64,000 nt of DNA from Immersiella caudata (Eukaryota > Ascomycota > Sordariomycetes > Sordariales > Lasiosphaeriaceae), in contig JAULSU010000005.1 in NCBI GenBank assembly GCA_030512335.1, positions 3,596,001 through 3,660,000 of the forward strand. Direction: 5' to 3'. Below, piece after piece: positions 1 to 12,367 of the stretch. A model generated the notes under the pieces. The model searched no databases and was not told where the DNA came from. It saw only the letters and a list, made by a program, of their open reading frames with translations. The position numbers and the translations under genes were made by a program. Position 1 is the stretch's first letter. The number at the start of each line of letters is the position of its first letter.

Positions 1-1439
1 GATGGGCTTTCTTGAAGGACCGCAAGGTTTTTCCCCCCCGATTTGTTGAAGCACGAATGTGACATTTGGCATCCAGACAGCAGGGTTTGCCTGGACGCTT
101 TCTTGGGAATAGAGTATGATCCAGTGGGTACCTCTCGACGGCCTTTAGCGTTGGCTTTAGTTTTGCATGGGATCTGAACCAGGTCTGTCTTGTCTGGCGT
201 TTCTGGAGAAATACGGCAGATAAGTTGATTCCCCGGTTTCCTGTTTTGTACCTGGAGATATTTGTCCTGTTACTGTTAGGATTGACATAAGGTTGAGAGT
301 AAAGACGAGACGGGTTGTTTGTTTTAGCCTGTTGGTAGAAGAGCTGATGACTTGCGCATGCTGATGATTTTGAGTGAGATTTCAACTCTAATACGTGGGG
401 GTTTGATTCTGTGAGACGGGGGCAAAATCGATCCATGATTTTCATGAAAGCTTATGCCTATCACTCGGAATATGCCACGCTTTCCCGACGTTCTGTCTTT
501 TCTCTTCATCTTGCGTGTCGGCGAAGCTCGGCCGGGTCCGGCTCCGAGTGGATGCCTTTGCGGAGTTAAGCGAATTCGCGGAGCTGCCGGGCTCGGAACC
601 CACCCATCCAGAGTTGCAGACCGATCTTCGAGGACTCGCAGCCCTCGATGGTGCTCTTCATCAAAATTCTCGTGAACCGGGACTGCTTAGTCTAAATCAA
701 TCGATCGCATTCTCTTTCGGTATTATTTCGTTCTACCTAACTACGCAACCGCCCAAGGAAGGACCGACCCCAATGCACCGAATCCCTGCTAGCCTTTCTC
801 ACCCACAGCCAAGTGCCGCCCATCACTCATCACCTTCCTCAAACAAAACAATAAAAAAAACAACCAACAATCCGAACCCCCTCCGGATGAAGTCCTCCCC
901 GGAGTGGAATTCCCCATCTCGAATTTCCAGAACATCACTTCTCCACCAACCGCAAAAACCGCCAGTGCCCTCGCTGCGCCGTGATTGGTCCAGAGCAAGC
1001 GCCACAATTTCCCAGCGAGTGTCTTCCGTCGCGTTGCTCGCCCAATCTCTTCGTTGCATCGCGTTCCGCGATGGTTTGGCGATGCTAGAGCCTCAAGGCC
1101 GAGATGAGGCGGCCCGGGGTGCGGAAGGGATTTTGTGACGTTGAAAGTGGCAGGTGAGTGGCACGAGTGGTTTGTTTGCCGGTAGTGTAGGGACGGGCGG
1201 AATTGGAGGAGGGTGTGTGGGATCCACGGGCATGGGTTGAGGCGTTTGAGGTCTTGGAGGGATGAGCGGTTGGGAGATGGGGGATGGGATGGGCTGAAGC
1301 GGGAGGGCGTCGTACAAGAGGGTAGGGTGCCCGTTGAGGTATGGAGGCGAGTGAGCTTGCCTTGGCTTGGCTGGAATGTTTACGGAGTGAACAGGCGGGT
1401 GAGAAATTCGCTTTGATCTATTCGGATCGAGGAACAAGG
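1..1439. other. Intergenic, upstream of carboxylesterase
   Basis: No supported gene. Overlapping open frames on both strands (for example 515-1138 on +) have no recognisable domain, no good splice signals and shifting composition. There is an A/C-rich run near 835-880. The last few hundred bases should hold the promoter of the esterase that starts at 1440. Confidence 0.6.
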
Positions 1440-3631
1440 ATGTCGCTGCCGGCCTGGTTGTTTTTTCTGCTGCTTTCGAGGCTGTTTTCACTTGCTCTTG
1501 GGTCTCCTCTTCCTCTTGGTATCAGCTATCAGAAGCAGTCGACTTTACCGATCTTGACTCTTCCTTATGGGTCCTATAGAGCGGCGGACTATCGTGCGGC
1601 GAGTGATATGTAGGGGCTCTGGACACTTCAACGATGAAAATTCTGACATGGAACTGCAGATACGTCTTCAGGAATATCCGTTTCGCAGCTCCTCCGGTGG
1701 GCGACCTTCGCTGGGCAAAGCCAGCACCTCCGCAACCCAATTCGACTCTTCACGATGGCAGTTATGGCCCGAAATGTATCCAGTCTGCCGTAAGGGGGTT
1801 GAATTTGGTCGGCCCAGGCAACACATCACCTGTCGGCGCCGCTATCAACCAATTGTGAGTTGTTTGGATTTGCGACACGGCAAGATCTGACGCTGTTTTT
1901 TTATAGTTTGGGTGGTATACCAGTCCCTCTGTTTCAAGGTGGAGACGAGGACTGTCTGTTCCTCGATGTGTATGTCCCAAGGAAAGCAATCAAGAACCCG
2001 AAACTCAAGCTGCCGGTCTTGGTGTGGATCTATGGAGGCGCATACTTGTTTGGGAGCAAGGATACACTCCAGCCACATTTACCATTCTATGACGGCTCGG
2101 GAATGATGGGAAAGGCAAAATATGACATGATATTTGTGGCCATGAACTATCGGCTCGGCTCGTACGGATGGCTCGCCGGAACGACTGTGGAAGCCGAGGC
2201 CGTTCCGAATGCCGGGCTTTGGGACCAAAGGGCTGCGTTTGAGTGGGTTCGAGACTACATTCATCTTCTCGGCGGTGATCCAAAACAAGTCACTGCAATG
2301 GGAGAGTCTGCAGGGGCTGGATCGATCATCCATCACCTGGTTGGTAACGGAGGCAAGCTCGACCCCCTATTTTCCAAGGCCATTGCTCAGTCACCAGCAT
2401 ATCAGCCACTCTGGGACCGCATTGGAGTGGTCCAAGAGACCTTCGATAGGTTTTCTTCGTTAGCTGGATGTCGCGGGAAAGGCGTGGCTTGCCTACGGGC
2501 CGCAGATGCCGCGACACTCGCGAGGGCAAACCAACAACTTATCGCACAGCAAGCGCCCGGCACGATGGCGGTAGGCCCGACGCCCGATGGATCCTTCATT
2601 CGCCAACTTCCACTGCTGGAATTACATACTGGAAATTATTGGAAGGGGATCGAATCGATGATCCTTTCGCATACCGCCGACGAGTCAAGCCTCTTCGTGA
2701 GCGGTGCGGTTCAAACCGACGCAGACTTCTCTGCGCTTCTAGATACCGCCTTTCCATACTACACTCGAACCGAGGGCCTGAATGCGAAAATCGAGGCGTT
2801 CTATCCCCCCGTGTCGAGCAAGAAGCCGAAATACGCAACCCAGACGGCGAGAGTAACGGCATTTCTGAGGGAGAGCTGCTTTACCTGCCAAAATCGCTGT
2901 GAGTGATGGTCCATTTTCACTGATCTTCACCGGAGGAGACCCCCTGTCGTTGCTGGTCGTATTTGCGGTTGATTGGTGCTCGGATCTTGCCCCTTTTCAC
3001 TTTTTTCCAGCCCGTCCATTGTGTTTACCCCATGTCACACAAAAAGGGGGTTTTGTGTTGCCACCCCTTATTCTTATCTGTCGCGCTGCTGACCACCGAC
3101 GCCCCAGATCTCGCAGAAGGGATCGGCGAATCCAAAGTGTGGGCAATGCAGTATTCGGTCTTCCCTGGATGGCACGGTTCAGACCTTTTGGCGACATTCT
3201 TTCCCACGAGCTTAGCTGCCGCCGATACGAAATCTTTGCTTGATGATTTGGCGGCGCTTATGGTACCAGCACTGGCACCCTTTGTGGCTGGCATCAGCGG
3301 TGCACTACAGAGCTACTTCGCAAGCTATGTCACAACAGGTGATCCGAACACACACCGAGCAATCTTGAACCTCCCGCCGTCGGTTCACTGGGGCCACCCC
3401 TCAGTCGCGAGCGAGGCGATGCAGGGAGTCGTCAATGTAGGCGATTGGGGCTTTGGAATCATCAGCGATACACAGAACCAAAGAACACCCTGCAGCTTCT
3501 GGAGAGAGTGGGCTGCTGCGGTCACAAGTTTGGGAGGGTATTCGCCACCAGGATCTGTTGTCTCGCAGGGGTTGGTTGCGGTAAATGTAAATGTAAGTCG
3601 GAACTATAGAGGAGGTAATGCTGATGGTTAG
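1440..3631 (+). CDS. Secreted type B carboxylesterase/lipase
   Basis: Alpha/beta-hydrolase of the carboxylesterase type B (COesterase) family, expected to cleave carboxyl esters or lipids outside the cell. Exons are 1440-1609, 1660-1854, 1907-2898 and 3108-3631 (626 aa); phases close exactly. The start is chosen because residues 1-20 form a signal peptide (MSLPAWLFF, then a Leu-rich core and an ALGSP cleavage region). The nucleophile lies in GESAGAGS (Ser256). The acidic residue is probably in the ADESSLF segment, and the catalytic His in PGWHGSDLL just after the third intron. A CFTCQNR/Y block spans that intron, as in fungal homologues. Introns 1 and 2 are about 50 nt; intron 3 is unusually long (209 nt). 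The substrate cannot be read from sequence. The nearest gene downstream is on the opposite strand, so no operon-like context. Confidence 0.9.
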
Positions 3632-5053
3632 ATCTTGGCTCAGCTCTAGACATAGATATTAGGCGTCTTTGCCGGTGTGCTTGGGGTAATACGGAACGTC
3701 GGCCGACCAGGTGAAGCACCGAATAGAGAAGACACCAATACTTTGCGCAGTCACCGCTCGCCGCCTCAGAACTCTAGGCAGCAACCGGAATTTCACCCAC
3801 CGACAATGACACTACGCCCGGTCAACAAGGCCAAAATTCCAAGAATGTACTGCCAACTGCGACCTAAAAGGAAATTCTGTTTGGCTTGAGCAGCCGTGAA
3901 CCGCCGAGGCGACTTTGGCTGAGTCCCGAATAGGAAATGCTTTTGGGGCACTTACACGGCACCCAGGCTCACCTTTCTCCATCTCATCTCGAAATCGGCG
4001 GCCTCTTCCCCACAATTTACAGGTGCGGCAATGCAATGCTCTTGCGGGCCGCACAGGCTGCCGGCATGGTGCTTGTGTCGGTAGGTATGTGCGCGCCCCG
4101 CCCGTCCTAATGACACGCCCTTTCGGTAGACAGCAATAGAAGCGTATCGCAGAGCCCACGCGGGCGTTTCCCGGCTGCTTCACATCCCTTCGCATCGGGC
4201 ACTGCAGGGAAAGCACCTACCTAGATACCTTCCTTGCCTCCAGGTAGGTAGGTAAGGCAGGAAGCCCTGCTGGGCGCTAGTTCGTGGCAAACGAAGACGC
4301 ACACCCACCCTATTGCCAACCTCCCGGAACAAGCCTTGCTGCAAGCCGCCCGTTGCAACGGCGTGGAAATTCAGCACAATGCCACCCAGATTCAGCCCAA
4401 ATCCGCCTCGCGTCTCAGCCCGGAACTCAGGTAGATACTTCCGGTACGGCCCCGCTTGTCGGAAGACAATCCCATTCATCGAGGGTACTCGCGCAGAAAC
4501 GGCGATCCCAACAAAACCTCAGCTCTCCTCGACTCGCTTGCAGGGTGCTCGCAGGAAGATACACACACGTGGATGCGCCTCTGTCTGCCTAATTAACAAT
4601 GTCAAAAGAAACCTACAAGCCGAGCGGCCTCCCGTACCTCCCTTGGGCCTACCAGGAACGCTCATCCCAGAGTATGTCAACTGGAGCTTTTTGAAAGTTT
4701 TTACAGATTCCCGAAACAACACAAGATTCCGGGTTGTGTGCACGCGGTCTCTGTACCCCGCTTCAGATTTCCACGCTGCTGCCTCTCCCTCCCGCTTTCT
4801 TGCGAGGGGTGAGGAGAGTGGGACTGTTATGAAAACCATCGGGTGTGTAGTTTGTAGCGCGGAGTGAGCTGCGCCCCAGGTTTCCAAGATGTTGGTAGCG
4901 AGAAGATGAAGTTTGTTTAAATCCCGGATGGGTGGTCTGGTTGGACCTATGGTAGAAGATTTGGAGGCACAACTTTCAATTCCCCTTTTTGGACGTCCGA
5001 AACTGCTCTCTACCTAACGTATCAACCATCTCGCATAGCCGTCAAAAAAGCCT
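3632..5053. other. Intergenic, no supported gene
   Basis: About 1.4 kb between the 3' ends of the esterase (+) and the gene at 5054-5780 (-). A 184-codon frame at 4313-4867 (+) has no family resemblance or splice context. The only notable structure is an ACCTACCT/AGGTAGGT inverted repeat near 4215-4260, listed separately. Confidence 0.5.
4215..4262. repeat. AGGT/ACCT inverted repeat
   Basis: An ACCTACCT arm is followed after about 20 bases by AGGTAGGTAGGTAAGG, giving an imperfect hairpin-like palindrome in a gene-free stretch. Related ACCTACCT/AGG tracts occur near 34362 and 61300. Function unknown; may be a microsatellite-like sequence. Confidence 0.5.
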
Positions 5054-5780
5054 TCAATTCATCTTATCGGAGAGTTCAATCCCAAGAGCTGCGCACCGTT
5101 CTGGTGTCCAGTCTGTCCCCAGGATTCTCTGAATGTCCGGCTTCCCCATGATAAACTGAGCGCCAGCATCTTCAGGCTTCCCGCCCAAGACTAAGGCACT
5201 GTGAAGCTCGTTAGTAGCCATTCATGGGCAGTGTCTCGCCGAGAAGGGTGGCTGACTTGATGTAGAACGCCTCCGCGTCCAAGCTTGCCCCGAGCCGGAT
5301 GTACAGCGTCGTGACGCCGAGGGGAATAAACTGTCCACCTCGGGGGTTGAAGACCTTCTTGGCAGCAATGAGTGACGGCTCATATCCCAATGCCTTGAGA
5401 GTGTCATGGAATATGAAGCTGACGCTGTACTCGGGACTAATGAAAACCCCCGTAAACTTGAGCCATCCCAGTGGGACACCATTCTGAGGATCAGGGTTCA
5501 CCAGGAAGGCGGCCTTGACAAAGCATTCTCGATCGCGATTCAAGTTTCCGAGAATATTCTGGTTGCTGTGATGGCGACCTATTTGCCAGCTAGCCTGATA
5601 CTCGGGATAATTGCTGAGGATCGGAGCCCGTGAGTTTGCCGCGGGAATGGTAGAGAAGTTCTCTGTCGATCCGGGTAGCGGAACAGCAGGGGGGCAGGGA
5701 AGAGAGTAGTTGAAAATGAAATCATAAGTGTCACCTCCAGGCGGGATGTTGTCACTCATGGTGATAGTCTTTGCTACCAA
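5054..5780 (-). CDS. Hypothetical protein, possible retropepsin-like family member A
   Basis: Two exons on the minus strand, 5257-5780 and 5054-5198 (222 aa). The 58-nt intron has a GTCAGC donor, a perfect TACTAAC branch point and a CAG acceptor; reading through would stop at that TAC TAA, so the second exon is easily missed. A later in-frame Met (codon 8) could be the true start. I recognise no named family. The second half has alternating hydrophobic strands (LGVTTLYIRLG near 157, YINALVL near 173) and ends in FIMGKPDIQRI (190-200), resembling the closing strand and xLGRPxI signature of retropepsin-like folds. No DTG/DSG catalytic motif is seen. Genes at 7516, 10067 and 15259 carry a similar pattern. 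Gene status is well supported by the intron; function is unknown. Confidence 0.7.
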
Positions 5781-7515
5781 AGATATGGCGACGAAAACGA
5801 GATTTAATTGAGATGGTAGGGAAGCATAAACAACTGCTTATATATAGGTTCAAAATGTAATTGTCGTTCTTTCTCCGACACAGCAGGAGGTGCCTCCAGC
5901 GTTAACGCTAAGACATGTGCCTTGCGCCGGTTCAGGTTTTTGGAAACTCCCATCATTGTAAAAGATATGTAAATGTATCCTCTGCAATGGTCGCGATACT
6001 TCTGAATAGCTTCGGTGAATGGAATTGCAAACGTGACGGTCATGGCGTCGGGGGCTGTGCGGCGTGGAGTGGTACCGAGACACCAAGCCTGGCCGTTCAA
6101 GGGCGATCGCCAGCTGCATTTTGCTTTTGGAGTGGAAATTGGGCAAGTACATTGTAATTTTGCCTTTCGTCGGTCTCGGAATCGTGGGTTTGGCGCTGGC
6201 CGAAGGGCGGAAGAGTGCCTTCGCGGTTTTCGTGTGCCATCGAGTCTGCTTGGACTGCCATCGTGGTCGGCAGCCAGGAAAGATCAAGCCCACTCCACAG
6301 CTCTATCGGATCGAGTTCGACGGCGGCTATACTGGAACAGGTAAACTGCGGTCAAGGGACTAGAAATACTTACTGATGGGGGGCTATAGGGCAAGCGTGT
6401 GTTCTGATTTCCGTTGTCTCTGCTCTCGCATGAGGCAAACTGGTTCATACCCCCGACTCCGCGAGTGCCACGCCCAATCCGTCATAGAGAAAAGGTAGGT
6501 GTCACGAGACCGCATAGCCAGGGTGAAGAAGAAACAATCAGTACGTGCCCGGGCTGGAGTAAGGATGGAAGGGTGTGAGTGTAAAAGAACAAAGCCTCCG
6601 GTCCTTTGCCGAGAGAAGGAGGGCGGGCTCAAGTGGTAATCTGAGGGAAGGCGGGAGCTAAGCAGTTGATGCCTGGCTCCCTTATATGAATCTGCACGGG
6701 CAAGACAGCGAACGGAAAGCGATGGCTGCGGCATTTCCGGGGATTGGGGATCATAGACATTTACCTCAGCAAATGTTGACACATGCAGCAACGGAGGTCA
6801 AAAACTGCAGCCCAGGCTTCAGCTGCCCCCGTCACCTAGTAGCTGAGGAAGGAGTAGCCTGAAAGCCGCCCCTCACCTTGACAGCCTTAGACATGACTTC
6901 GGCATCAAACAATCCGCTTGACCGACATCAATCGCATTTGACTGAAGACTTTCTGAAGTCATTAGACCGATGCGTTCTTAGAGATGTCGATATAACAACA
7001 GTCATGCCCCTCCACGTCTCTATGCACAACGCATCACAGGCCGATGTACCTCGGTTGGATTTGGACAGTCCAAGGTGGGGTTTGACACGGAGAGAGCTGG
7101 TTCCAGCAGGTGAGCCTCGGTGAATGATGGGCTGGGATTTTCCGGTCGCGAGACCCCGGCGGATTGGCCGATTCGATTGGAGCCTCATTCCAGGCTCCTT
7201 CTCCACCACGCGATAACATCACTCTCACCAGATGCTTGAAGATTTCCTCGTCAGTGGGGCTATTTTCCACAAGCAAAGAGCCGCGTCTCTGAAATTGTGC
7301 TGGACTCACCGAAAACTCTGCGGAATCGGCCCGTGAAATGCAGCTTTTCCGGTATAAAGAGAGGATGATGTCTAGGCTGACACTGATCGACTTCAACCTC
7401 AACAATCCCGCAAGTCCTCAAAGCAACTCAGCTTATAAGCTATCTACCAATCATCCGTGGAGTTCGACGAGATACCACAACTTGAAAACATAAAACTCTT
7501 CAGTTCCGGACTCTG
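5781..7515. other. Intergenic, divergent promoter space
   Basis: 1.7 kb between two divergently transcribed hypothetical genes. Open frames at 5804-6293 (-) and 6015-6363 (+) overlap on opposite strands, match no known family and have no consistent splice signals. I see no repeat or RNA gene here. Confidence 0.5.
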
Positions 7516-8479
7516 ATGTCTCGACCAAATCAGCTCAATCCGGCCTCCGCTGATGGACGCTACCAATTCTGCCACCACGTAAGTATTCCAAGCCCTACCA
7601 AGTACTGGGTCCAACATAGGCGATGCTAAGATTATATGCCAGTCTCTTGTTGAGCCGACTATTTATCTTGAATCTTTGAAGATCGAGGGCACATCGCTCG
7701 GTGTTCGGCAGACCCAGGAACCCTACCCTGTCAGGGCTTTCTGTGCCAACAACAACACTGGCCAGAACCAGGTTACCCCTGAAGCACTCGAGAGTCTCCT
7801 AGAGCCAGACATCAGCACGCATCAGCTCTCCCAGTGGGCCGAGAATGAAAAACTCAATGTCACAATTGGATGGCGTCTCAAGCCAACAGGCATTCTTGCC
7901 GAAACTCTTCACACAGTGAGCAGCGGTCAGAACCTAGCTGGCTCGTATGGGGTCAAGTTCGCTGGAAATATCGACTGGGTCATTCGTGGTTCTCGTCACT
8001 TAGAAGACTTCACCAGGGCCACGGAGGCAAGAATAGGCTCGCTGGCTCCGGTTCCATACTCACTAGCTATGTCGCATCCTGTTTCCAAGGTCAGCATCAC
8101 AATGTTGCCTCCGGCCACGGAATCTCAAAGACGGGGAGAAAGACGAGATTGGAGGTCCCCGTCTCAATATGGCAGCCCCTTGCCAGCCTCAGGGGTATTG
8201 ACCCCTGCCACCATCGCCCGGGCAACGCGGCACCAGCCGCGGCAGCAAGATGCGCGACTTGCCCAAACCGCTCGACTGGCGGAAGCTTACAAGAGCCACG
8301 CCGAAGATGTGTACCGATCAACCGGGGACACGACCGAGGTGGGTCGGGCGCTAGAGCTTTCTGGTAAGTTACTTGCTGCCCAGCTACAATAGAAGCTGCG
8401 ACAGTAATGGCCACTAGTCCACCACCGCGCCAAGGAGTTGGTTGAAGTCGTCAATCTGGAATGTTGGGAATGTACTTAG
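7516..8479 (+). CDS. Hypothetical protein, possible family member B
   Basis: Exons 7516-7578, 7643-8363 and 8418-8479 (281 aa). The first intron (64 nt) has GTAAGT, a GCTAAG branch point and a CAG acceptor, and joins exons so that residues 15-45 read continuously (GRYQFCHHSLVEPTIYLESL). The second intron has a strong GTAAGT donor; the acceptor at 8417 is the best-spaced choice but is less sure, and reading through the donor would instead end the protein at 8392. No named domain. Residues about 90-143 contain a strand-rich segment ending in WVIRGSRHLEDF, which lines up loosely with the G-[RK]-P ends of the genes at 5054, 10067 and 15259. The C-terminal third is polar, probably disordered then helical. 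Function unknown. Confidence 0.6.
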
Positions 8480-10066
8480 CGTTTCAAACCCTGCCATGTC
8501 AGGATCTGGTCGAAGTCGGACATTCGTATTGCTAGTTCAGGTTGAGGTCCATCCGGGCTCCCTATCCGTCATTTTCCTTTCTAGGTATCAACGGCAAGTC
8601 TGCGCGTTTCTTTGTGGTCCCCTTATGGTCTCGTTTCAGCTTATGTCTTTCATTTTTCTCGTTGGGCGAAACGGTAGCACATCTTCTCAACTGACTGGGA
8701 TGTACAGGTGGAGTTATTGGCTTGGCTTATTGTAACACTACCGTCGCATGTAATAAGTAATAACTATAGTGACTGACTATTATATAATGGCCACCTTACG
8801 TCATGAAACGCTCATTGACTGAGGACAATGTGTCGTACCTATATCCCACCGACTTAACATACCTAACTAGACACTGACCTACGTTGCTACCTGGGTCGGT
8901 GTCTATAGTCTGACCTCGTTCCAACCCTCTGAGCCGCAAGCCTAATGCCACCCAAAGAACATGAAAGAAATGAGTTGAATAATGCGTTTTAGCGCTCCAG
9001 AGCAACCTGAGCTGTAACTGAACCCATAAGCTGAAGGCAGACTACCTTACTAACAGAAACCCCCTCTGTCCGTAGATACACTACGTTCCAATGGACGCAT
9101 TAATGCCCGTGGTCCGTTGACACAAAATATAATGCTAGGTAAGGTAAGACTGTGTTAGATCCATCCATGCGGTAATAACTTCGGTTTGGCTGTGGCACCG
9201 TTATGAGAGAAGCGGGAGTAATACAGCAAGGGACGTGCTCTACTGCTATGTGGAGGCAATGAGGACCGTGAAAACGCATACCAAAAAGTGTAAACGAGCG
9301 TAGTGTGTATTAAAGACGTAGACACTGTCGTGGGTAAAGCGAAGGACTGACTAACTAGGAATGATACCCAAAGCAAACAACATCAACGGCGGACATACCG
9401 TGTCATATTATTAGGGAGGACAACTTGCGAACGTAATACCAAAGCAGATAACAGCCCTGTAATCAAACGCTAACCAATCTGGAAGGAGACGTCCAACGTC
9501 AGACAATTTAATCATCGGTCAATCAAGCAATCAGAGCAAGAGGAGACGGACCAAAGAAAATAAAATTCACCTTGGATCCCGAGCACGGGCTGTGTGACTG
9601 ATTTGAAGAGGGCCTAATGTGGAGTTGCGTACGGGACAGGGGCAAGCAAAGCCTCCAGGACCTGGCAACCAACCAAACTTCCTGCTTGAGCAACATGAAT
9701 GACCGCCAAGATGGGCGTGCCGTTGTCGACGCAGTGTCGCCTGACCAGCAGATAACGACATGAAGTCTAGGGTTTAGGGTTAGGAGAAGATGCTGGAAGA
9801 ATCCTAAAGCCATCAAGCGCCGTCGAGGTAGCATGATGCTACTAGCGTCTTGACTCATCCACGTACAAACACAAACTGTTTTCAGCCACCCGTGTCGGGG
9901 TCCACAACAGATGCATGGTTCCGTCTTTGTGACCTGTCGTACGAAGAAACCATTCAACCTATCACCTTTGTTAGTCTAGGGCGGCTCAAGTTGTCGTGGA
10001 CGACAGCTCACCTGTAAGGCTGAGATACCGTGTAAATACTCGTATTCGCGAATCTCGCTCTCGTTG
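8480..10066. other. Intergenic, AT-richer stretch
   Basis: 1.6 kb without a supported gene, richer in A+T than the coding DNA around it, especially 8700-9500. No long terminal repeats, transposase fragment or tandem array can be seen. A frame at 9523-9957 (-) lacks any domain. A telomere-like hexamer pair sits at 9766-9786. Confidence 0.5.
9766..9786 (+). repeat. Telomere-like hexamers
   Basis: TTTAGGGTTAGGG reads within a TCTAGGGTTTAGGGTTAGGAG block, two near-perfect copies of the fungal telomere unit TTAGGG. It is too short to be called an interstitial telomere with confidence. A second short block lies at 14614-14633. Confidence 0.35.
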
Positions 10067-11115
10067 CTAGCGCTTGGGACCCGATCCGTGCGCGGAGCCA
10101 TCATCTCTTGTTTGATGACTCGGTATAACGTCAAAGGTGGTAACGGTGTCATGGGAATCGACCGAATCCTGCATGACGAACGGCGTAACGTATGGTAGAG
10201 CTTGGACTCTATTTATGAGGTCGAGGTGTTCGATCATGGGTCGCCCTATAATAAGCGACACTCCTGGATGTGGGTGCTCTTCGGGGAGCACCAAGACTCG
10301 AATCACGTAGTGCCCTGGTGATGTTTCCGGTAGCGAGAACCACAACACGACCTCTTCTGTACAGCGAATCCAGCCACGGGGTGTTAAAATCCGCTTGATT
10401 TGTGATTCGTCTAGGCGTTGAAGCGGTTGCTCAAGCAGCTCCATGAGCTTGCGGCTGGCAAACGTGTTTTCGTAGCGCTTGCTGAGAACAGCATTATTGA
10501 TTGTGATCTCGATCTCGGGGCGGCCGAAAAGTGTCATTTGGGGCAGCATCATTTCGTCAGGCCCCAAGTTCTCGGGCGTGATCGGACGATGACCGCGTAG
10601 AGAGAGGCCATTGCGACCCTCGGTCATTGGTGTATTGGGTGGCAGGATCACCGTTAGTGGAAGGGCAACATCGCTGTTGATAGGTGAAGGCGAAGCTGTG
10701 GCGGCGTCGGAGGGTTGGGCTGCGGTGATGTCCTGCTGATTGTCGTCGGGGTTGACCTCAAATTGTCCCACCCGTCCCGGTACAGGGCCCTTTGGTTGGC
10801 TATCGGGGATGAATAGCGGCTCGGGGCAGGGGTCCAGGTCCAGGTCCGGGTCCCGACCTGGGTTGGGGTCGGGGCGCGGCGCGATGCTGACCGGTATGGC
10901 CGGAGGGCGGCTATTAGAGATTCAGTTAACCCCAATAAGCTCAGGTGCGTAGCCTTCAGTGAAAGATGCATCACTCACGGCCCAGGATTGTTTCGCGGCC
11001 TGCCGGTCCGTCTGCGTTTCTTCTGATCATTGGGACCGTCGTCTTCGGGATCTCGGCTTCTCGTGCTTACACGGCCCCCTTCCTCCCCCCCCCCGTTGGC
11101 GAAAAGCACTTCCAT
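10067..11115 (-). CDS. Hypothetical protein, AT-hook-like N terminus, possible family member C
   Basis: Exons 10979-11115 and 10067-10910 on the minus strand (326 aa). The 68-nt intron (GTGAGT donor, TAATAG acceptor) joins exons in phase and yields a Pro/Asp-rich linker. Start chosen at the Met opening MEVLFANGGG; the frame is open further upstream, so an earlier start is possible. Residues about 27-43 hold a basic KKRRRTGRPRNN stretch resembling a nuclear signal or AT-hook. Residues 60-160 look disordered. The C-terminal half is folded-looking: strands at VVLWFSL and HYVIRVLVLP, then SLIIGRPMIEHL near 264-275, similar to retropepsin-like xLGRPxI ends. No catalytic Asp motif is evident. Function unknown. 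Confidence 0.65.
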
Positions 11116-12367
11116 TGGGGGAGTGGGGTTGAGGAGTCTGGGGACTAAGTGCGATTGTTTTGCTGTAGTTGTTGAGCACTCGACGATTGCTGGCCCATGG
11201 TCAAGTGAATACCAGAGACTGCGTTTTTCCGACGTTGAATAAACCCGAAACCCAGAGAGCAGTAAGCCCCCACGCAGTCTACAGCGCAGCAAGGGAGTGG
11301 TGAGCGAGAGCAGCTTCTAAAAGTTGGACAGAAGAATTGATATGTCTGGAGATGTTGTAGATGGGCCAAGGCTCTTCGGTAACCCTAAAGTGCGGGTGTG
11401 GTATTTATCTTGCGCCTTAACGAGCTAGCAACAGCAAACCTATCCGCCGAAGGTTGGAGTTGGGAGGAGGCCGATAAATAGGTCCAGCCCTGGTGCACTG
11501 CTCAAATAAGGCGACCTCCAAGGCAGCTCTGACCACGCAGCAACTAGCGCATGGGGCTTCTGGCACTTGGCAAACATATCGGCTCGTTGAACTGTCGAAA
11601 AGCTGCAGAGCTAGGTTCGCCGTGTCAATTGAACAGAATGGTGTGGGTTCAGTGGCCACTGGGAAACCACCAAACTGGTCATCCTGGGCCGCGCGGCCCT
11701 GGTCCGGACCGGAGTCCACGATGACCGCACTTGCTGACCTGCCCATTGGGGGACGGGCGACGCAGACTGGGAGAAAGAATGGAATTTGACGGGGTGAAGA
11801 GCCCCAAAGTATTGTAGAAGTGGGTTTTACCCAATGATAGCGAACAGGAAGGAAGGATCATTGAAGCCAACCGCACATTTCGGGGCTGCTGGCGGGTCAC
11901 CGAATGCACCTTCCGCACGCTGAAGGCAGGGGTGGTTGTGTGTGGGATTGGCTATAATTCCCATCTCGGCTGCGGTCCAAACCACCACCACCGAGACCAT
12001 GCAGTTTGCTGCCTGAGGTCTTACGCACCTGGCCAAATGGTGCAATTGGGACATCGCCGAACCCCTCACGCTTGGTCACCGCTCTGCTGCAAATTTCCAA
12101 TTTTCCGCTTTGGGAAACTTCCATGCCTACCGGGCGAGACAGCCCTGATTTTCGGCCTCCACGCGCGGCTGCGTCAGAGCCATCAAGTTGATGACAGCCT
12201 TCCCGATAGGGGGGCGAGAAGTTCCCCTTAAAACATGGTGAGATTCTCTTCCTCCTTCTATCCAGGACTTTCTATCTCCTCTTCACCGAACGTCTTCCTT
12301 TAACGGGCCTCCCTGAGGGATATGAATAGGGCATTTCTATTCCATCTAATTCCGACGAAACGGCGCG
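11116..12367. other. Intergenic, no supported gene
   Basis: About 1.25 kb between the divergent genes at 10067-11115 and 12368-13352. Overlapping short frames on both strands have no recognisable content. The sequence probably carries the promoters of both neighbours. Confidence 0.45.

Noticed and set aside
515..1138. 207-codon open frame on +
   Set aside because: No domain, no splice logic, overlaps opposite-strand frames; composition shifts along its length.
4313..4867. 184-codon open frame on +
   Set aside because: Overlaps minus-strand frames and shows no recognisable family or signal.
8364..8392. Reading through to a stop at 8392 for the gene at 7516
   Set aside because: A strong GTAAGT donor at 8364 and an in-frame downstream exon make splicing more likely, though not certain.
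9523..9957. 144-codon frame on minus strand
   Set aside because: Low-confidence composition in an AT-richer gap; no domain.
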